Shown here piece after piece: positions 19,165 through 28,755 of a stretch of DNA of 64,000 nt. The notes beneath the pieces were generated by a model. It was not told the DNA's origin, did no database searches, and worked only from the letters and a program-made list of their open reading frames with translations. The position numbers and the translations under genes are program-made. The stretch's first letter is position 1. Every line of letters begins with the position of its first letter. Source of the stretch: Pseudomonas syringae KCTC 12500. GTDB lineage: Bacteria; Pseudomonadota; Gammaproteobacteria; Pseudomonadales; Pseudomonadaceae. Location: the NCBI RefSeq assembly GCF_000507185.2, contig NZ_AYTM02000002.1:5615501-5679500 (forward strand). The letters are read 5' to 3'.

Positions 19165-19776
19165 TCAAGAGGGGCGTGGGACCAGTCCTGATTCCTCATA
19201 GCTCGCTATCAGGTCATCGAATTGGTGAATGTCCGCGCGCGTTCGTGCAATAAGTTGCGCACCGGCAACAGCCGTATAGATCGCCCGGGACCGTCGCTCG
19301 CGGGATTGCGCATCCCCCCAACCAGCGTCTTCCAACACTTGGATCAACCACGCCACGTTTATGTCTGCAAATGCCCTGACTTCAGCCGCAACCTCTTCAG
19401 GCAGATCTTCGTATTCGGCTGCCATGAAGCTGGAAAGGCAAAGTCGGTTAGCATTCTCCAGTGACGTCCTGAAGATTGAAGGAAACAGCTGCAAGCATTT
19501 CCATGGATCAGAATTAGTCGTCCGGATTTGCGCCAGCGCAGTCGATGTGTCTTGCCAGTAGCGGCGGGCAACCGCAGAGCCCAAGGCCGCTTTGCTAGGG
19601 AAGTGGTAATAGATACTCGCATTCTTGATGCCGACTTCATCAGCGATGCTTCTGAAATTGATCCCACTATAGCCATGCAGCTGCGCAGCGGATTTTGCCG
19701 CTGCCAGGATGGCTTCTCGCGCATTTTCGCTCACCTTACAACCTCTCTCTGGTTTCTCACCTGTGGGCATAGGCAC
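19165..19776 (-). CDS. TetR family repressor
   Basis: 203 aa from the ATG at 19776; a GTG at 19734 giving a start at SENAREAIL is an alternative. The N-terminal HTH reads GINFRSIADEVGIKNASIYYHFPSK, typical of TetR. The C-terminal ligand domain is ~130 residues. It is divergent from a glutathione S-transferase gene with an 8+8 palindrome between them, so it very likely represses that gene and itself, and is induced by an electrophile or similar (inference). Confidence 0.92.
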   Translation of the reverse strand: MPMPTGEKPERGCKVSENAREAILAAAKSAAQLHGYSGINFRSIADEVGIKNASIYYHFPSKAALGSAVARRYWQDTSTALAQIRTTNSDPWKCLQLFPSIFRTSLENANRLCLSSFMAAEYEDLPEEVAAEVRAFADINVAWLIQVLEDAGWGDAQSRERRSRAIYTAVAGAQLIARTRADIHQFDDLIASYEESGLVPRPS

Positions 19777-19795
19777 ATCCTACTCCCGCAGGCTC

Positions 19796-19819
19796 TACCT
19801 GCCAATTGACAGGCAGGTA
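19796..19819. promoter_or_regulatory. TetR operator palindrome
   Basis: Perfect inverted repeat TACCTGCC (19796-19803) and GGCAGGTA (19812-19819) with spacer AATTGACA. It ends 7 bases before the GST start, so it would cover the ribosome-binding or promoter region. Confidence 0.65.
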
Positions 19820-19826
19820 ACTGAAT

Positions 19827-20528
19827 ATGACTATCGCATCTCAACAAACTGACGTTTCATCCATCCCACAGATGAAAATCTACGACTGGTTTGACGGTCC
19901 CTATCCGGCGCGGGTACGCATCGCACTTGCCGAAAAAGGGCTGCTCCCCAAGATTGATTTTGTGTCAGTCAATCTTTGGACAGGCGAACATAAAGAGCCT
20001 GAATTTTTGGCGATCAACTACTCCGGGACTCTTCCTGTACTCGAACTCCAGGACGGGACACTGATTGCAGAGTGCACAGCGATTACGCAGTATCTGGATA
20101 CTCTGGATGGCAATCCTTCGCTCACCGGACAAACGCCGTTGGAGAAGGGTCTTATCCACATGATGACCAAGCGCGCCGAGATCGAGTTTCTTGATGCAGT
20201 GAGCGTTTACTTCCACCACGCCACACCTGGTTTGGGGCCGAAGGTCGAGCTTTATCAAAACGCTGAGTGGGGCGCGAAAATGGGCGAGAAGGCCATACGC
20301 GGTATGCGCTATTTCGACAACCTTCTAAAATCCCGGCCGTTCATAGCTGGCGATACATTTTCCATGGCCGATATTGCGGTCTTGGGTGGGATGATCTTCG
20401 CATCACTGGTGAAGCTTGCGGTGCCAGAGGAATGTGTCGTTCTCAAAGCCTGGCACGCGAAAATGCAGGAGCGCCCAAGCGTCCAGACTTGGCGCGCGCT
20501 AGTGGAGCAGGGGGCACCGAAGAGCTAA
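19827..20528 (+). CDS. glutathione S-transferase
   Basis: 233 aa. The N-terminal thioredoxin-fold domain has the YDWFDGPYPARVRIALAEKG start, the cis-proline GTLPVLE and the glutathione-gamma-Glu contact ECTAITQYLD. The C-terminal all-helical domain has the AGDTFSMADI N-cap motif. It probably conjugates or reduces an electrophile in the cytoplasm. It is controlled by the divergent TetR. An internal start at residue 16 (MKIYDW) is possible; the 15-residue lead is unusual. Confidence 0.92.
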   Translation: MTIASQQTDVSSIPQMKIYDWFDGPYPARVRIALAEKGLLPKIDFVSVNLWTGEHKEPEFLAINYSGTLPVLELQDGTLIAECTAITQYLDTLDGNPSLTGQTPLEKGLIHMMTKRAEIEFLDAVSVYFHHATPGLGPKVELYQNAEWGAKMGEKAIRGMRYFDNLLKSRPFIAGDTFSMADIAVLGGMIFASLVKLAVPEECVVLKAWHAKMQERPSVQTWRALVEQGAPKS

Positions 20529-20635
20529 CGAGTCAGGGATAGTGCATCCACCAGAGCGCTAATAGTGGATGTCACTCATTCTATTGGGGCTTTTGGGCCT
20601 GGAGTCTTGAGTGTCGCTCACTGCAAGGAATACAC

Positions 20636-21100
20636 ATGAACGCGTTGCCTTCAACCTCTCTGCCAAAGCACGTCAGCCTGCTGGGTTATGGCGGCCTTTT
20701 ACCGTTTATTTCTCTGGCGCTGCTGATCCCGTTCTCTGGCAACTATCGGCCGCTGTTTGCGATTGCGCTTGTTAACTATGGAGCCGTCATCCTGAGCTTC
20801 GTCGGCGCCTTGCACTGGGGCTTCGCCATGACCGCGCAAGACATGAAAGCCGAGCAGCGCAGCGGCCGGTTCATCTGGAGTGTCATCCCTGCACTTATTG
20901 CCTGGATTGCCACGTTACTGCCAATGCCATTGGGTTGCTTGCTGATGGTCATCGGCTTTGTTGTCCACCTCTGGCAGGACAGGCAGCTCTCGCAGGTTAT
21001 AAGCTTGCCCGCCTGGTACCTTCCGATGCGATTACGGCTTACCGCCGTGGCTAGCGTCTGCCTGCTGCTTGCCGCGATAGTTGAGGTGCTTCATTTATGA
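20636..21100 (+). CDS. DUF3429 inner-membrane protein
   Basis: 154 aa with about five hydrophobic segments. The HVSLLGYGGLLPFISLA start and FVGALHWGFAM motif match the DUF3429 family, whose function is unknown. It is a single gene and marks the last ordinary chromosomal gene before the island that runs to dif. Confidence 0.85.
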   Translation: MNALPSTSLPKHVSLLGYGGLLPFISLALLIPFSGNYRPLFAIALVNYGAVILSFVGALHWGFAMTAQDMKAEQRSGRFIWSVIPALIAWIATLLPMPLGCLLMVIGFVVHLWQDRQLSQVISLPAWYLPMRLRLTAVASVCLLLAAIVEVLHL

Positions 21101-21221
21101 AGCCTCGTGTGCCCGGTTCTTTGCCTGTGGATGGCAGCCGCTTATCGCGGTTGATGCGTTTTGGCATTTTGGACTCGTCGTCTTAGGCGGCTTTGATATC
21201 TGGATGACTACAATCAGAAGC

Positions 21222-21794
21222 TCATTGTGCTTTTCCAGGCCGAGGAAGGATGAGCCTTGCTCTGAGGGCAAACTGGTAGTCACCTAGGGTGTCGTTCAGC
21301 GCTTTCAGGTTAGTTTTCTGGAAACCCTCTTTGCCCCGGCGATACTGATTTTCGAGAAGGTATCGATCCGGCACCTGGGTGTGTTAGCCGAAGACGGTTC
21401 GCGTGTACTCCCCAGCCGCATATTCGGTATCGATTCGGGAGCTGTCGATCAGCAGATGTTTGACCGGTCGCCTGTAGCGGACATGTGGTGCACCCGAGAA
21501 TGTTGAGAACTGCACTGTGTAATACTCGAAAGGGAAGCTCTCCTTGTTAGTGCGCAACAGCTCAAGAATCGTAGGCCCAAAATCTTCTATCAAGGGCACG
21601 ATAGCCACCCGCAGGCCGTCGCCAGCCGCCTGCGTCAGGTTCTGATATACATACAAGCCTTGATCTTCACCCAGGACACTGCTCCTGCCCGTAGCGTTGT
21701 CCCCGATCAACACGTTAGTGCCTGGATCAAAGTGCAGCGTCAGTGCAGGAAAGCTTTTGAAGTTTTGCAACTCTAACTGCGTGATGGCTGGCAT
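21222..21794 (-). pseudogene. broken AAA/OLD-like ATPase
   Basis: The 5' part (21384-21794) begins MPAITQLELQNFKSFPALTL and has a P-loop-like IGDNATGRSS, where the usual Gly-Lys-Ser has become Gly-Arg-Ser. It then jumps directly into distal sequence (YEYYT-type beta strands), so the ATPase core is missing (internal deletion). A TAA at 21384-21386 interrupts the frame, which continues as HTQVPDRYLLENQYRRGKEG to a stop at 21222. This is the N-terminus and C-terminal end of an SMC-like/OLD-type ATPase, a class common in defence islands. It is downstream of, and co-oriented with, the pPIWI-RE operon. Confidence 0.65.
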
Positions 21795-21864
21795 TCGCGC
21801 TCTTTGTGAAATGCTGGGTGTTATGACTTATACGTGTCTAGTAATGAACGGTTACCAGGCGGCT

Positions 21865-24219
21865 TTAACCGGCTGATCGATTAGCCTCTGTCTTTCGCCG
21901 CGCTTCCATAACTGGATGATCTGCAGCTACTTGCTTGCCAAGGTGCATCGGGCCAGGCAGGCGCAGATGACCATCCCACAGTGGTGGGTTGCGACAGAGC
22001 AACGCCACTTGCTCGGCAACCGCAGCTGCACCGTCAAAGGCTCCAGGCTGGATGATGGCAATTTCCGTGACGCCGAGCTGTTGCCAAGGATCCCGAAGAT
22101 CTCTCTCCCGTACGTCGTAACGGGTGTTGTCACGCTGCGAACGAACGCTGCCAAACTGCTTGGATGGAGACACAAAGTAAAACACTGAGGGACTCTCACA
22201 GGACTGGAACGCGCCGACCTTCGTGCCAATGTAGTGGGCTGCTTGCGGCGACAAGGTGTGGCTACCACTGATCTGTGCTACCTGATGGTCCGCACGGATT
22301 CGCACTACTGCTGCATCGTCCGGTACGGTTGGTAGCCCCTCACCAGGACTGTCTTTTAGGCCTGCATAAAAAGTTCTCAGGTCTGCATCGAGGCAGACGA
22401 TCAACGAGTCAGCTGGATTGATTTTGCAATCAAGAAGGGCTTGGGTGATCAGTGTTTTCAATTGATCAGGCGTCAGCAGCGTGTCCGTGGCATGGATCGC
22501 AGTCAGTCCCGCGCTGTAGCTGAACCATTTGCCTGCAGACTCTGCGCCAGACTCAAACCAGAAGATTTCAGGGGTGTGGCCACCGAGCGTGGTGCGCGTG
22601 ATCACGGGTAGAAATTTCGCCCAGCCTTTGTCCTGGAGTCGATCTAGCAGGACTGAAACTACCGTAGTGTTGGCCGGCATCGACTTGACCTTGGGTGTAG
22701 GGGCAGGGTGCTGGCCGCTCAACCGAATCGCTTCGATGATCGAGTTGATCGCTTTGAAATCACGGTCATCTTCCTTAGGCTTGCGCTTCTTCACCTGTGC
22801 ATCGGGGTCAACGTGCATAATGAATTGGGTAGCGATGCCATGCTTCGCCAGCACCCGGCGGATGACGTGCTTGGGATCGAGTCCAGTTTCGCGTGATGCT
22901 GCTGATGCACTGGTCTCAACAATCATGACCTTGGCGCCGTTTTGAGCGAGCACTCTGCTCGCCGGAACCACGTGATTCAATAACCATTCGTTGAGGCTGT
23001 TCAGGTCATGCTGCCCCTCCAGCATACGCTGCGCATCTGGCACATCCAGACGTGACAGCGTCACACGTGGTGGGGCGACTTTCTTGAAGAACTTGCTGTC
23101 CCTGGCCAAGTTTGAACTCGCCCCGTGAAGCCTTAGCATCACGTCTGCGTGAGCTGCCAAGACCATCACGTTCAAGTCGATCACCTCGCCCGTAGCATTG
23201 GTCTTTTCTTCGCGCAGAACAGCGACAGATTTTCTGACCAGAAGCGGCTTTGTCCTTGGTAGACAAGCAAGCAGATGGAATCCTGCCTGGTCAAGAAACA
23301 GGGGGCCAGTGCCTGACGCGATCAAGGGGTTCGAGGGTGGAATGGCGTAGATAGGGCGCACGTCGCTGTCGACAGGGATATCGCCCTCGATTATTGGAGG
23401 AAACGACGGAACCCCCATAAAGGTCAGCAACTTTTCAATGGGATGTTCGTAAAATGTTTCCCAGCCCCCATGCCCGTCGGGCTTGCTCCGGATTTTTGCT
23501 TTGACAATCAGGTCGCCAGTTTTGACCCAGGCATGCTTCTTTTGACCCTTGAGATTCGGCATCACCTGAGTCAGCTTTACCCGCAGCTGTAGATAGGGCT
23601 TGGATTGGCCGTAGATCAGCACCAATGCAGGCTCGATGGCGTGAAGCGCACTGGCGTAGCGTACGTCGCTTTCCGAAACGACTGGGTCGTCCCAGGCGAG
23701 CACGCACCCGTCGGCAGCCTGATAAAGCTTAAGAGGTTTCGCTGCTTGCATTGGCTTCGCAATCAGCGCTTGACCTACCAACCAAGGAATGACTGTGTAC
23801 GCAAGGGACGATACGTCACCGGACGCGACCAAGCGGGCAGTGTCCATAGGTACCAGGTCGGTGACGACCAGTTTGCCTTCGAATTCGAGCAGTTCTTGTT
23901 TGTAAAACTGCATCACGTCCATAGCCCAAAGGCGGAGCGCTTCGTTGATGGTGTCAACGGGCAGGGGCTTCAGCAAAAGGATCGCCGAGACGCCTCCTTC
24001 TTTTTGCGGAAACAGGTTCACCTTGACCGGCCCTCCAGAGAGGGTGGCGAGCATTTCCTCAAGCCCTATGGTCGGTAGGCCAGGATGGGGTTTCCTTACC
24101 AGTCCCTGAAGAGCTTGCCAGGCATCAAGGTAATGCGGGCCTACCACGACGCGGTAGCTTTGTCCCAAAGCTGCTGGATCGAACTCAAAGAGGCTGGTGC
24201 GTAATTCAAGAACCTTCAT
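21865..24219 (-). CDS. prokaryotic PIWI-RE family protein (pPIWI-RE)
   Basis: 784 aa from the ATG at 24219, which overlaps the helicase stop as ATGA and follows AAGGA at good spacing. A longer frame to 24300 lies inside the helicase gene and is unlikely. The N-terminal ~420 residues fit the family's X module. A MID-like segment (VMIVETSASAASRETG, ~431-446) and an RNase H/PIWI-like domain (~515-765) follow. LIVCLDADLRTFYAGL (607-621) gives D611 and R615, and LGVTEIAII gives E719; these are candidates for the conserved Asp and for the Arg and Glu that name the family. It is the third gene of a nuclease-helicase-PIWI operon, proposed in the literature to act against invading DNA via nucleic-acid hybrids. 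The assignment is by motif and gene order. Confidence 0.8.
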   Translation of the reverse strand: MKVLELRTSLFEFDPAALGQSYRVVVGPHYLDAWQALQGLVRKPHPGLPTIGLEEMLATLSGGPVKVNLFPQKEGGVSAILLLKPLPVDTINEALRLWAMDVMQFYKQELLEFEGKLVVTDLVPMDTARLVASGDVSSLAYTVIPWLVGQALIAKPMQAAKPLKLYQAADGCVLAWDDPVVSESDVRYASALHAIEPALVLIYGQSKPYLQLRVKLTQVMPNLKGQKKHAWVKTGDLIVKAKIRSKPDGHGGWETFYEHPIEKLLTFMGVPSFPPIIEGDIPVDSDVRPIYAIPPSNPLIASGTGPLFLDQAGFHLLACLPRTKPLLVRKSVAVLREEKTNATGEVIDLNVMVLAAHADVMLRLHGASSNLARDSKFFKKVAPPRVTLSRLDVPDAQRMLEGQHDLNSLNEWLLNHVVPASRVLAQNGAKVMIVETSASAASRETGLDPKHVIRRVLAKHGIATQFIMHVDPDAQVKKRKPKEDDRDFKAINSIIEAIRLSGQHPAPTPKVKSMPANTTVVSVLLDRLQDKGWAKFLPVITRTTLGGHTPEIFWFESGAESAGKWFSYSAGLTAIHATDTLLTPDQLKTLITQALLDCKINPADSLIVCLDADLRTFYAGLKDSPGEGLPTVPDDAAVVRIRADHQVAQISGSHTLSPQAAHYIGTKVGAFQSCESPSVFYFVSPSKQFGSVRSQRDNTRYDVRERDLRDPWQQLGVTEIAIIQPGAFDGAAAVAEQVALLCRNPPLWDGHLRLPGPMHLGKQVAADHPVMEARRKTEANRSAG

Positions 24220-27200
24220 CGTGCGTCCTTCACTGATCCATTGATGTATTTCAAAAGTGCCGATGCAACGCCGGCATGATGACGGGCAAACTGGTTCCAA
24301 TCGCCGTCTTGCTTGAGCTGTTCAACGCTCTCGTTAAGCATCAGAGGCCACGGCTTCAAACCTTCGAGAAATGCCGCATCGGCGAAGTAGCAAGTCACAG
24401 GTGTGCCGCCCCGGCGTCCACGACCGATCAGTTGGGTGAGGCTCACAAGGATGTTCATGATCGTGTAGTGGCGGATGTTGGCCGGCTGCTGGCTGAACGC
24501 GGGGCGGGCGGTACGAATCTTTTGCAGCAGCGCATTGGAATGCTTCCGTTCCTGCATCATCAATACGCCCGGACTGCTGGATGGCGCTACAAACTTGCTG
24601 GTTTCGTAACAGATGTGCGCCAGATTGTTGTTGGGGCTATCTGACGATGGAAGAGGGCGTACACAGATCACCACAGCACCAATGGCTGAAAATCCGTCGC
24701 TGTTCACAATGTTGTGTCCACGCGCCATTGGGCCCAAGGCGCTGACCAGCAGAGTTTTGTCCTTGTGTCGGCCGTTGGTGAACTCAGCGAGATCATCGTA
24801 TGCAAGCATCTGCTGTGCATCTAGCGAGGACGGCTTGTAGTCGCTTTGCCGTCCACGAACCCAGCCTACCAGCTGACCAGGACCGCCCTGCATCCTGGCC
24901 AGGGTCATGGCCAGAACTTCAGCGTCTGCATCGCTATTGGTGACCAGCAGCAGGCGGGCACGCGTCTGCGTGACGGGGTCGTTGGCCAAGCTTGCAAGTC
25001 GGCTGCGTAGCCACGGCCAAATCTCTTTGGCGAATTTTGATACCAGGAATTTTCGCTGCGAGAACTGAGCGCCAGAGATAGCGGTTGTCTGAGGCACATT
25101 TTCGAAAGTCACCTGGCCAGCTACATCGGGAACGTCGATGAAATCCTTAGCACGAAGATCGTAAGCGCTAGCGCCGGGGAAGTAGGCAGTCGCCGAGAAG
25201 CCGATAAACAATCGCTTTACACCGGCATAGCCCAAGGCGCTGACATCTGGCAGCGAAAGCAGTGTGCTGTGCGGATCCCCACGCATTGCGACAACGTTCA
25301 GAGTTGAGTCGTTGTCTCCGGTGTCTTTACGTTTGAAGCCAAATACGGCTCGCTGCAAGGGGCCATTCGGAGTCGGGCTCAGCGGCTCCGGCCCTGCGAT
25401 ACTCCGTTTGACCTCGTAGGCATAAGGTATTTCGGCGTTCACGAAGCTGGGTAGCTCGACCTGAAGGTTGCGCAGGTGCGTTTCGATCGCTTCTAACGTG
25501 CCTCGCAAGATGAGTGACGCCTTGAGGCGGATTTGATCGTGCTCCTTGAGACGCGCAGGAAGCAAGTCGCTGTCGGACAACTCTTTGACGAGATGGCCCA
25601 GATTGATTGCCAAGGCCTCAAGCTTGTACTGGCCCCCATTTGATTGCCAGTGAGCAAGGTGGTGACTCAGCTTTTCCAGATAGCCCGGTATGCGGTTCGT
25701 GCTGTTGAACAAGTGCTCAAGCGTCTCACGATCAATACCAAGCTTTTCGGTAATGAACGTGTCGTCTGCGTCCGACCAAGTGGTTTCTTTCTTTGGCCAC
25801 TCGAAATATTCCTCTTGCTGGAGGTTCATTAGCTGGCTGACACTCAGCGTGCAGTAGGTAAGCGCCCAGTTCACGCGGTACATGCTGCTTCGATCAATCT
25901 CAGGAATGCTGGATCGACCGGCCACTGTATTGAATAGACGGAGCAGCGGGCTGTTGTCACCTTGATTGCCCAGCTTCAATTCGATGACGCTGCTGTCGAT
26001 CGCAGACTTCAGTAGACCGTCGATTTCGTCGACAAGAAACACCGGTGCTGTTCTTAGCAGCAGCTCTATGAAGCTGCGTGGGCCTGGACACCGGTCTGAG
26101 TCGGACAATGGAATGCGGGTTGTTCCGGACAACAGGGCGTGATGGTTAATCACCACGACGTCCGCTTCCAGAGCTTGCGACAGCATCGTTGTTCGTCCGC
26201 ACTTGAACAGGAAAGGGCAGTGATTCAGCCGCTTTGATTGTTCTGCACGACCTTCTTCCTGTGTCGATACCCGAACGTTAAAGCACGGTTCTTTTCCAGG
26301 TTCAACTTGCAGCGTATCCGAGGCATAGGCATCGAGTAAGCAGGCATAGTCGTAGGCCGGTGCAGAATGACCCTGCTGAAATTGAAGCTTTCCGCGCTCG
26401 TATACGCGTGTTGCTGAGTGCAGGGGGGCAACCGTGATATCAGGCGCTGTCACCGCAGCGGATTGCTTGAGAATCCGAACCGTGTTCTCAAGCTCAACCA
26501 ACGTTGGCACCGCGATCACCACCCGGTGTCCTCTGCGAGCAGCATCGATCGACATCATGACCATAGCCACACTTTTACCGGTGCCAGTCGGCGCGTTCAC
26601 ACGATAAAAATGACCTGCGTCAGCTGTGCGTAGCGGATCCGAACCCCAAATGTTGGCCAACGAGCTTCGATGATTCGTGTGCAATCCGGTTGCACCATCG
26701 AGTGACTCCGCGAGCTCGTTCAGAGCGTCAAGTTCCCACTTCGTCTCAGGGGCTGCATGGGAGGTTGGGACAGTAACGTACTGGTGGGCGCCACTGAGCA
26801 CCCCTCGCTCGCTCTGTGGGACGACGAACACCCTGACCTGATCACCTGTGATGTGCTTGAGAACGACATCCCCTGAGTCTGGAATCTGTGCATGAACCGA
26901 TGGGGGGCGCCCATATCTCAACGCATCTAGGTGCTCCCTGATGAGCTGATCGACGTTCAGGTGGGGTGAAACGCGATAGCAATCCTGCTCGTGGAGCTCA
27001 CTGCTGAGCTTGCCAGAGTCGACTAACTCAAAGGGGCTACGTTCGCCCTTGATAATTTCCTCTGCGGTCATCACGAAGCGTTTGGGCTGCGCCACGGAGG
27101 ATGGGCGTAGGCGCAAGCCTTCAGCGATAAGTAGCTGGTCAGGCTCGGATAGCACGTACCAAGTGCTCCAGCCTCGTGTGCGACCCGCGCAGAGCGCTGC

Positions 27201-27287
27201 TGCGTCCGCCACCATGGGTTCGTTGCCGACGTAACGCGCGGCTAAGGCGAGGAACAGTATGACGCTGGTATCAGAAAGGGGGAGCAT
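24216..27287 (-). CDS. DinG/XPD-like superfamily 2 helicase of pPIWI-RE system
   Basis: 1023 aa. An N-terminal ~200-residue domain (pPIWI_RE_Z-like position) precedes the helicase core. Walker A APTGTGKS is at 232-239. Four cysteines (C316, C335, C357, C363) in the place of the DinG/XPD Fe-S cluster surround NHCPFLFKCG, then VVVINHHALL, a DEAH-box variant DEID (420-423) and motif VI QLIGRGRR (952-959). It is therefore predicted to be an ATP-dependent 5'-3' DNA helicase with an iron-sulphur cluster, able to unwind DNA or R-loops (family knowledge). Its start lies 17 bases inside the upstream nuclease gene, and its stop overlaps the PIWI gene. Confidence 0.85.
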   Translation of the reverse strand: MLPLSDTSVILFLALAARYVGNEPMVADAAALCAGRTRGWSTWYVLSEPDQLLIAEGLRLRPSSVAQPKRFVMTAEEIIKGERSPFELVDSGKLSSELHEQDCYRVSPHLNVDQLIREHLDALRYGRPPSVHAQIPDSGDVVLKHITGDQVRVFVVPQSERGVLSGAHQYVTVPTSHAAPETKWELDALNELAESLDGATGLHTNHRSSLANIWGSDPLRTADAGHFYRVNAPTGTGKSVAMVMMSIDAARRGHRVVIAVPTLVELENTVRILKQSAAVTAPDITVAPLHSATRVYERGKLQFQQGHSAPAYDYACLLDAYASDTLQVEPGKEPCFNVRVSTQEEGRAEQSKRLNHCPFLFKCGRTTMLSQALEADVVVINHHALLSGTTRIPLSDSDRCPGPRSFIELLLRTAPVFLVDEIDGLLKSAIDSSVIELKLGNQGDNSPLLRLFNTVAGRSSIPEIDRSSMYRVNWALTYCTLSVSQLMNLQQEEYFEWPKKETTWSDADDTFITEKLGIDRETLEHLFNSTNRIPGYLEKLSHHLAHWQSNGGQYKLEALAINLGHLVKELSDSDLLPARLKEHDQIRLKASLILRGTLEAIETHLRNLQVELPSFVNAEIPYAYEVKRSIAGPEPLSPTPNGPLQRAVFGFKRKDTGDNDSTLNVVAMRGDPHSTLLSLPDVSALGYAGVKRLFIGFSATAYFPGASAYDLRAKDFIDVPDVAGQVTFENVPQTTAISGAQFSQRKFLVSKFAKEIWPWLRSRLASLANDPVTQTRARLLLVTNSDADAEVLAMTLARMQGGPGQLVGWVRGRQSDYKPSSLDAQQMLAYDDLAEFTNGRHKDKTLLVSALGPMARGHNIVNSDGFSAIGAVVICVRPLPSSDSPNNNLAHICYETSKFVAPSSSPGVLMMQERKHSNALLQKIRTARPAFSQQPANIRHYTIMNILVSLTQLIGRGRRGGTPVTCYFADAAFLEGLKPWPLMLNESVEQLKQDGDWNQFARHHAGVASALLKYINGSVKDAR

Positions 27288-28308
27288 GTTTCAGGGCCTC
27301 CTTCACACACTGGCTTTGGGTAAATACACTCACCCCAGACTTGCAGCGCTGGCGTAGAAACGGAATGCTCTCCCGCTGATAGTCAGGAATCACGATCCAA
27401 CGTGGTTTGCTGGAGGGGATCGATTCGATGTGTTTGGCCAACTCGTAAGGGGACACCCAAACCTTGGCATCGATGTCCTGCTCAATAAGGCCTAACTGGA
27501 TACGGAGGTCTGTTCGATCCACATCCGGCCAGAGACTCACATCAAACCCTTTTCCCGCCAGCGTACTCGCCAGGGCGATTTCGATAAGTCCTGGCTGCAG
27601 GGTGAATTTCCACAGCGCAGGTTTGAGCATCAGACGGCCATCGACCGGCTGGCCATGCAGCACGCTGTTGTTCACACGGTTGAGAAGGCTTGTACCTTCA
27701 CGAACAAAAAGGCTTTTTTTGTCTTGGCACCAGGCTGAGTCGCAGCTGACTTCGTGCCGCTGGGCATTCATTGGCCACCGGCATTCCGGGCACAAGTAGA
27801 CTAAGCCGTTGTGATACAGATGGAGGGGGATGGGGTCGTAGAACTCGTTCAGGGAGAGGTTGAGCGGGATGAAGACATCTTGGGCTTCAGACGGAAAGAT
27901 CACGCCGTGCTCAATGAGGAAAAGCCTGAAGTTGCGGTAGTGAATTTCTCCCTCTGCCCGCAGCCGACACGCCTGCTTGACCCTATTTACGCTTGCCTGG
28001 ACTTCTTCCCAGAGCTGACTGACGTCGAGCTCAAGCAGCATTTCGTTGCAGGTCTGCGTCGCGATGTTGGAGTAAAGCAGTGGGCCCGAATAATCTAGCC
28101 TCAGTGCATCCGGCAACCACTTTTCCAAGGGTAGGCTAAGCTGATTTTCAAGCTTGATCGCTGACATGGGGGGAGCGCTAGGCTCCAGGCGCCAGAGCAA
28201 TGCGGATGCTCTTTGAAGCACGGTAAACGCTTCGGCCCTGTCGGTGCCACACAGCGAGGCGCCTTGGGCTAGAAGGCGGAGCAGGTGCTCGGGGGCGTGC
28301 TTGTCCAT
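27271..28308 (-). CDS. PD-(D/E)XK-like nuclease with zinc ribbon, pPIWI-RE system
   Basis: 345 aa. A helical N-terminal region (pPIWI_RE_Y-like) is followed by a C4 zinc ribbon (C173, C176, C189, C194 in YLCPECRWP...CDSAWC). The C-terminal domain has a restriction-endonuclease pattern: E243 in LIEIALAS, Asp at 264/267 in DRTDL, and D280-A-K282 in DIDAKVW, the last being the DxK signature. This is the REase component described for three-gene pPIWI-RE modules. It is the first gene of the operon. The nuclease residues look intact, so an active enzyme is expected. Confidence 0.75.
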   Translation of the reverse strand: MDKHAPEHLLRLLAQGASLCGTDRAEAFTVLQRASALLWRLEPSAPPMSAIKLENQLSLPLEKWLPDALRLDYSGPLLYSNIATQTCNEMLLELDVSQLWEEVQASVNRVKQACRLRAEGEIHYRNFRLFLIEHGVIFPSEAQDVFIPLNLSLNEFYDPIPLHLYHNGLVYLCPECRWPMNAQRHEVSCDSAWCQDKKSLFVREGTSLLNRVNNSVLHGQPVDGRLMLKPALWKFTLQPGLIEIALASTLAGKGFDVSLWPDVDRTDLRIQLGLIEQDIDAKVWVSPYELAKHIESIPSSKPRWIVIPDYQRESIPFLRQRCKSGVSVFTQSQCVKEALKHAPPF

Positions 28309-28755
28309 CTGCGGTACCTCATCTTCCCTGAGCGACTGATCAGCGTTGCAGGTTGCTGAAGACCAATGGCGGCCAAGACAACCTACAACGTGTAAATGTT
28401 GGTGGCTAAGCTATCAATTTGCTGCTAAATCGCGCAACGCTTGGTAACGCGATTTGTCTTTCGAATTAATTCAGGACATGAACGCACCGGCCATATCCGC
28501 CTCAGTTGAGCATACCAGGCTTGAGCCAACGTCAAAAAATGCCAAACAGCTCATACATTTCCAAGCCGATAGCGCTTCCGATCGCGTACAAGACGTTCTG
28601 CCAGAGCACTCTATTGAGAGTCGTTCGGGATTGTAGCTTCGCATGTGGTAGCCGAGGTGTTGGGAGTATTGTTCGCTGAGGAAGCTCAAGTTGATAGGGT
28701 TGAAGCTCTGGGTTGTTGATGGCGGCTACAGGCGGACAACATAAGGAAGCACGTA
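28309..28755. other. non-coding stretch between pPIWI-RE operon and dif
   Basis: 447 bases upstream of the nuclease gene, presumably carrying the operon promoter on the minus strand. Short open frames here have no coding character. No operator could be recognised. Confidence 0.5.
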
